A DNA stretch of 7,343 bases from JBPOFM01 sp038259855 (GTDB lineage: Bacteria > Bacteroidota > Bacteroidia > Flavobacteriales > Flavobacteriaceae). The stretch spans positions 1 through 7,343 of the forward strand of contig JBBSOJ010000167.1 in assembly GCA_038259855.1 (NCBI GenBank). The letters are read 5' to 3'. The notes below the pieces were generated by a model. It searched no databases. It was not told the DNA's origin and saw only the letters and a program-made list of their open reading frames with translations. Shown here piece by piece: positions 6,226-7,343 of the stretch. The translations under genes were made by a program, and so were the position numbers. How positions within the stretch are numbered: the stretch's first letter is position 1; each line of letters begins with the position of its first letter.

Positions 6226-6254
6226 CAAATATACTAAATTTATTGACAAAACAA
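6226..6254 (-). promoter_or_regulatory. Promoter of rpsO (Bacteroidota type)
   Basis: On the minus strand TATATTTG (6233 to 6226) is an exact match to the -7 element TAnnTTTG. TTG (6254 to 6252) lies 18 bases upstream as the -33 element. Transcription would begin near 6219-6221, right at the base of the first leader hairpin, giving a leader of about 70 bases. Confidence 0.75.
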
Positions 6255-6342
6255 TTCAACAGAAATGGCATAATTCTACGCTACAACAAAAGCTAAATTA
6301 TAATTTTTTGTGAATTGACTTAAGAAAACCGAGGCTATCTTT

Positions 6343-6350
6343 TATTTTTG
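6343..6350 (+). promoter_or_regulatory. Candidate -7 element for the histidine kinase gene
   Basis: TATTTTTG matches TAnnTTTG exactly and sits 25 bases before the kinase ATG, giving a very short leader. The nearest upstream TTG (6315-6317) is 25 bases away, longer than the usual spacing of about 19, so the -33 part is poor. Confidence 0.45.
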
Positions 6351-6375
6351 TTAGAGATACTATAATTGTAAGGAC

Positions 6376-7343
6376 ATGCCAGAATATTTAGTACAAGTAC
6401 AGGATAAGATTTTTGAGACTATTTTTAAGCATGCTTCTGATGGTATTGCTATCGTAGGGACTGATTTTCGGTGGATTACAGTCAACCAAAGTCTCATAGA
6501 TATGTTGGGGTATTCTGAAGAAGAGTTCACCAATATGACCTTTGTTGATATTACACATAAGGATGATTTGGGAAGCGACATGCAGTTGTTAGATCAGTTA
6601 ATTGACGGAATTATAGATAAATATTATATTGAAAAACGCTACTTTCATAAAAGCGGTAGCATTATCTGGGCCATGATATCTATAAGTATGGTGGTCGATA
6701 ATGATGATTTACCATTATATTTCATTGCACAGATTTCCAACATTACCAAGCGTAAGGAAATAGAGCGGCAAATGAGTTCGATTTTGGACATTGTGAAAAA
6801 GCAGAATGAGAAACTATTGGATTTTGCTCATATTGCGACTCATGATATTCGTACACATTTAGGAAACTTAAAAACCATAACGGGCTTTATCCAAGAGGAA
6901 TCAGAATTTTACGAGTCCGACGATAATTTTAAAATGCTAAAAGGGTCATTGGGTCAGTTGGAAAGTACGCTGACACATCTCAATGACGTTAGAAAACATC
7001 ACTTATCTACAGATCTGAATCTGAAATCTTTGGATTTGGGTAATTTTGTCGACAGCGCCATTTACAATGTGTATGCAATCGCGAGAAGTCAGAATTTCAA
7101 GATTATCAATCAAGTGAATTCAGGAGTAAAAGTCTTGGCAACGGAAGTTTTCTTGGACAGTATTATTCTGAATTTATTGACGAATGCCATCAAGTATAGC
7201 TCAAATGACCGTGAATCGTATGTACGCCTGACCACAAGGAGCAATGCGGATTATGTCATACTGCAATTTGAGGATAATGGGCTCGGCATTGACTTAAACA
7301 AACATAGTTCCAGTCTTTTTAAATTTGAAAAAACCTTCCATGA
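6376..7343 (+). CDS. PAS-domain sensor histidine kinase, 3' end cut by window edge
   Basis: The frame is open from 6376 to the window end (322 codons). Residues about 10-125 form a PAS/PAC sensor domain (ETIFKHASDGIAIVGTDFRW at 14-33, then MLGYSEEEF and RYFHKSGSIIWAM, ending in ISNITKRKEIE). A short linker leads to the dimerisation and phosphoacceptor helix with FAHIATHDIRTHLGNL (150-165), where His156 is the likely phosphorylated residue. The ATPase domain shows the N box LNLLTNAIKYS (265-275) and the G1 box EDNGLGID (299-306). The G2 box lies beyond the edge. There is no signal peptide or membrane segment, so it should be cytoplasmic. KHSSSLFKFEKTFH near the end resembles the lid region of flavobacterial kinases of this type. 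The ATG at 6376 has AAGGA only one base before it, too close for a standard ribosome site. The partner regulator is not visible and the signal is unknown. It is divergent from rpsO. Confidence 0.9.
   Translation, partial: MPEYLVQVQDKIFETIFKHASDGIAIVGTDFRWITVNQSLIDMLGYSEEEFTNMTFVDITHKDDLGSDMQLLDQLIDGIIDKYYIEKRYFHKSGSIIWAMISISMVVDNDDLPLYFIAQISNITKRKEIERQMSSILDIVKKQNEKLLDFAHIATHDIRTHLGNLKTITGFIQEESEFYESDDNFKMLKGSLGQLESTLTHLNDVRKHHLSTDLNLKSLDLGNFVDSAIYNVYAIARSQNFKIINQVNSGVKVLATEVFLDSIILNLLTNAIKYSSNDRESYVRLTTRSNADYVILQFEDNGLGIDLNKHSSSLFKFEKTFH

Noticed and set aside
6148..6249. N-terminal extension of S15 by 34 residues
   Set aside because: The extension covers the promoter and leader hairpins, is unlike S15 proteins, and the ATG at 6147 gives exactly the usual 89 residues.
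6360..6581. Minus-strand open frame opposite the kinase start
   Set aside because: It is antisense to the PAS domain of the kinase, which has clear family motifs.

Overview
The window looks like chromosomal DNA from a marine or soil member of the Flavobacteriia (Bacteroidota). This rests on its low G+C, weak or absent Shine-Dalgarno motifs, two matches to the Bacteroidota -7 promoter element TAnnTTTG, the flavobacterial style of the S15, PNPase and histidine kinase proteins, and a short glutamate 5-kinase without a PUA domain. Apart from the small lipoprotein gene and the intergenic DNA, the content is core metabolism and RNA or ribosome housekeeping. I see no CRISPR array, transposase, phage gene, tRNA or rRNA.

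Layout. Positions 1-2331 (minus strand) hold a complete proline biosynthesis operon transcribed proC, proB, proA. Gaps are only 8 and 11 bases, and proA runs off the left edge. Together the three enzymes convert glutamate to proline: ProB phosphorylates glutamate, ProA reduces it to the semialdehyde, which cyclises, and ProC reduces the ring. Positions 2332-2800 are an AT-rich gap with short direct repeats and, unexpectedly, a decayed copy of the 3' end of pnp with a degraded terminator hairpin. Positions 2801-3157 (plus) encode a small lipoprotein-like protein of unknown function with a C-terminal membrane segment. Positions 3210-5531 (minus) are pnp, encoding polynucleotide phosphorylase, with a strong 3' terminator. 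Positions 5532-5877 hold a structured, repeat-like element plus the rpsO terminator. Positions 5878-6147 (minus) are rpsO (ribosomal protein S15), preceded by a leader with two tandem hairpins and a near-consensus promoter. From 6376 (plus), divergent from rpsO, a soluble PAS-domain sensor histidine kinase begins and runs off the right edge.

The neighbourhood rpsO-pnp is conserved across bacteria, but here the two genes are separated by a terminator and a structured repeat, so they probably are not a simple co-transcribed pair. The most notable observation is the duplicated pnp tail. The lipoprotein gene lies between the intact pnp 3' end (with terminator) and an 87 percent identical 40-base relic of the same 3' end in the same orientation about 650 bases away. 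This looks like the scar of a duplication, or of an insertion or recombination event at the pnp 3' end. I do not see a clearly new multi-gene system. The best candidates for something undescribed are this scar, the S15 leader and the element between rpsO and pnp.
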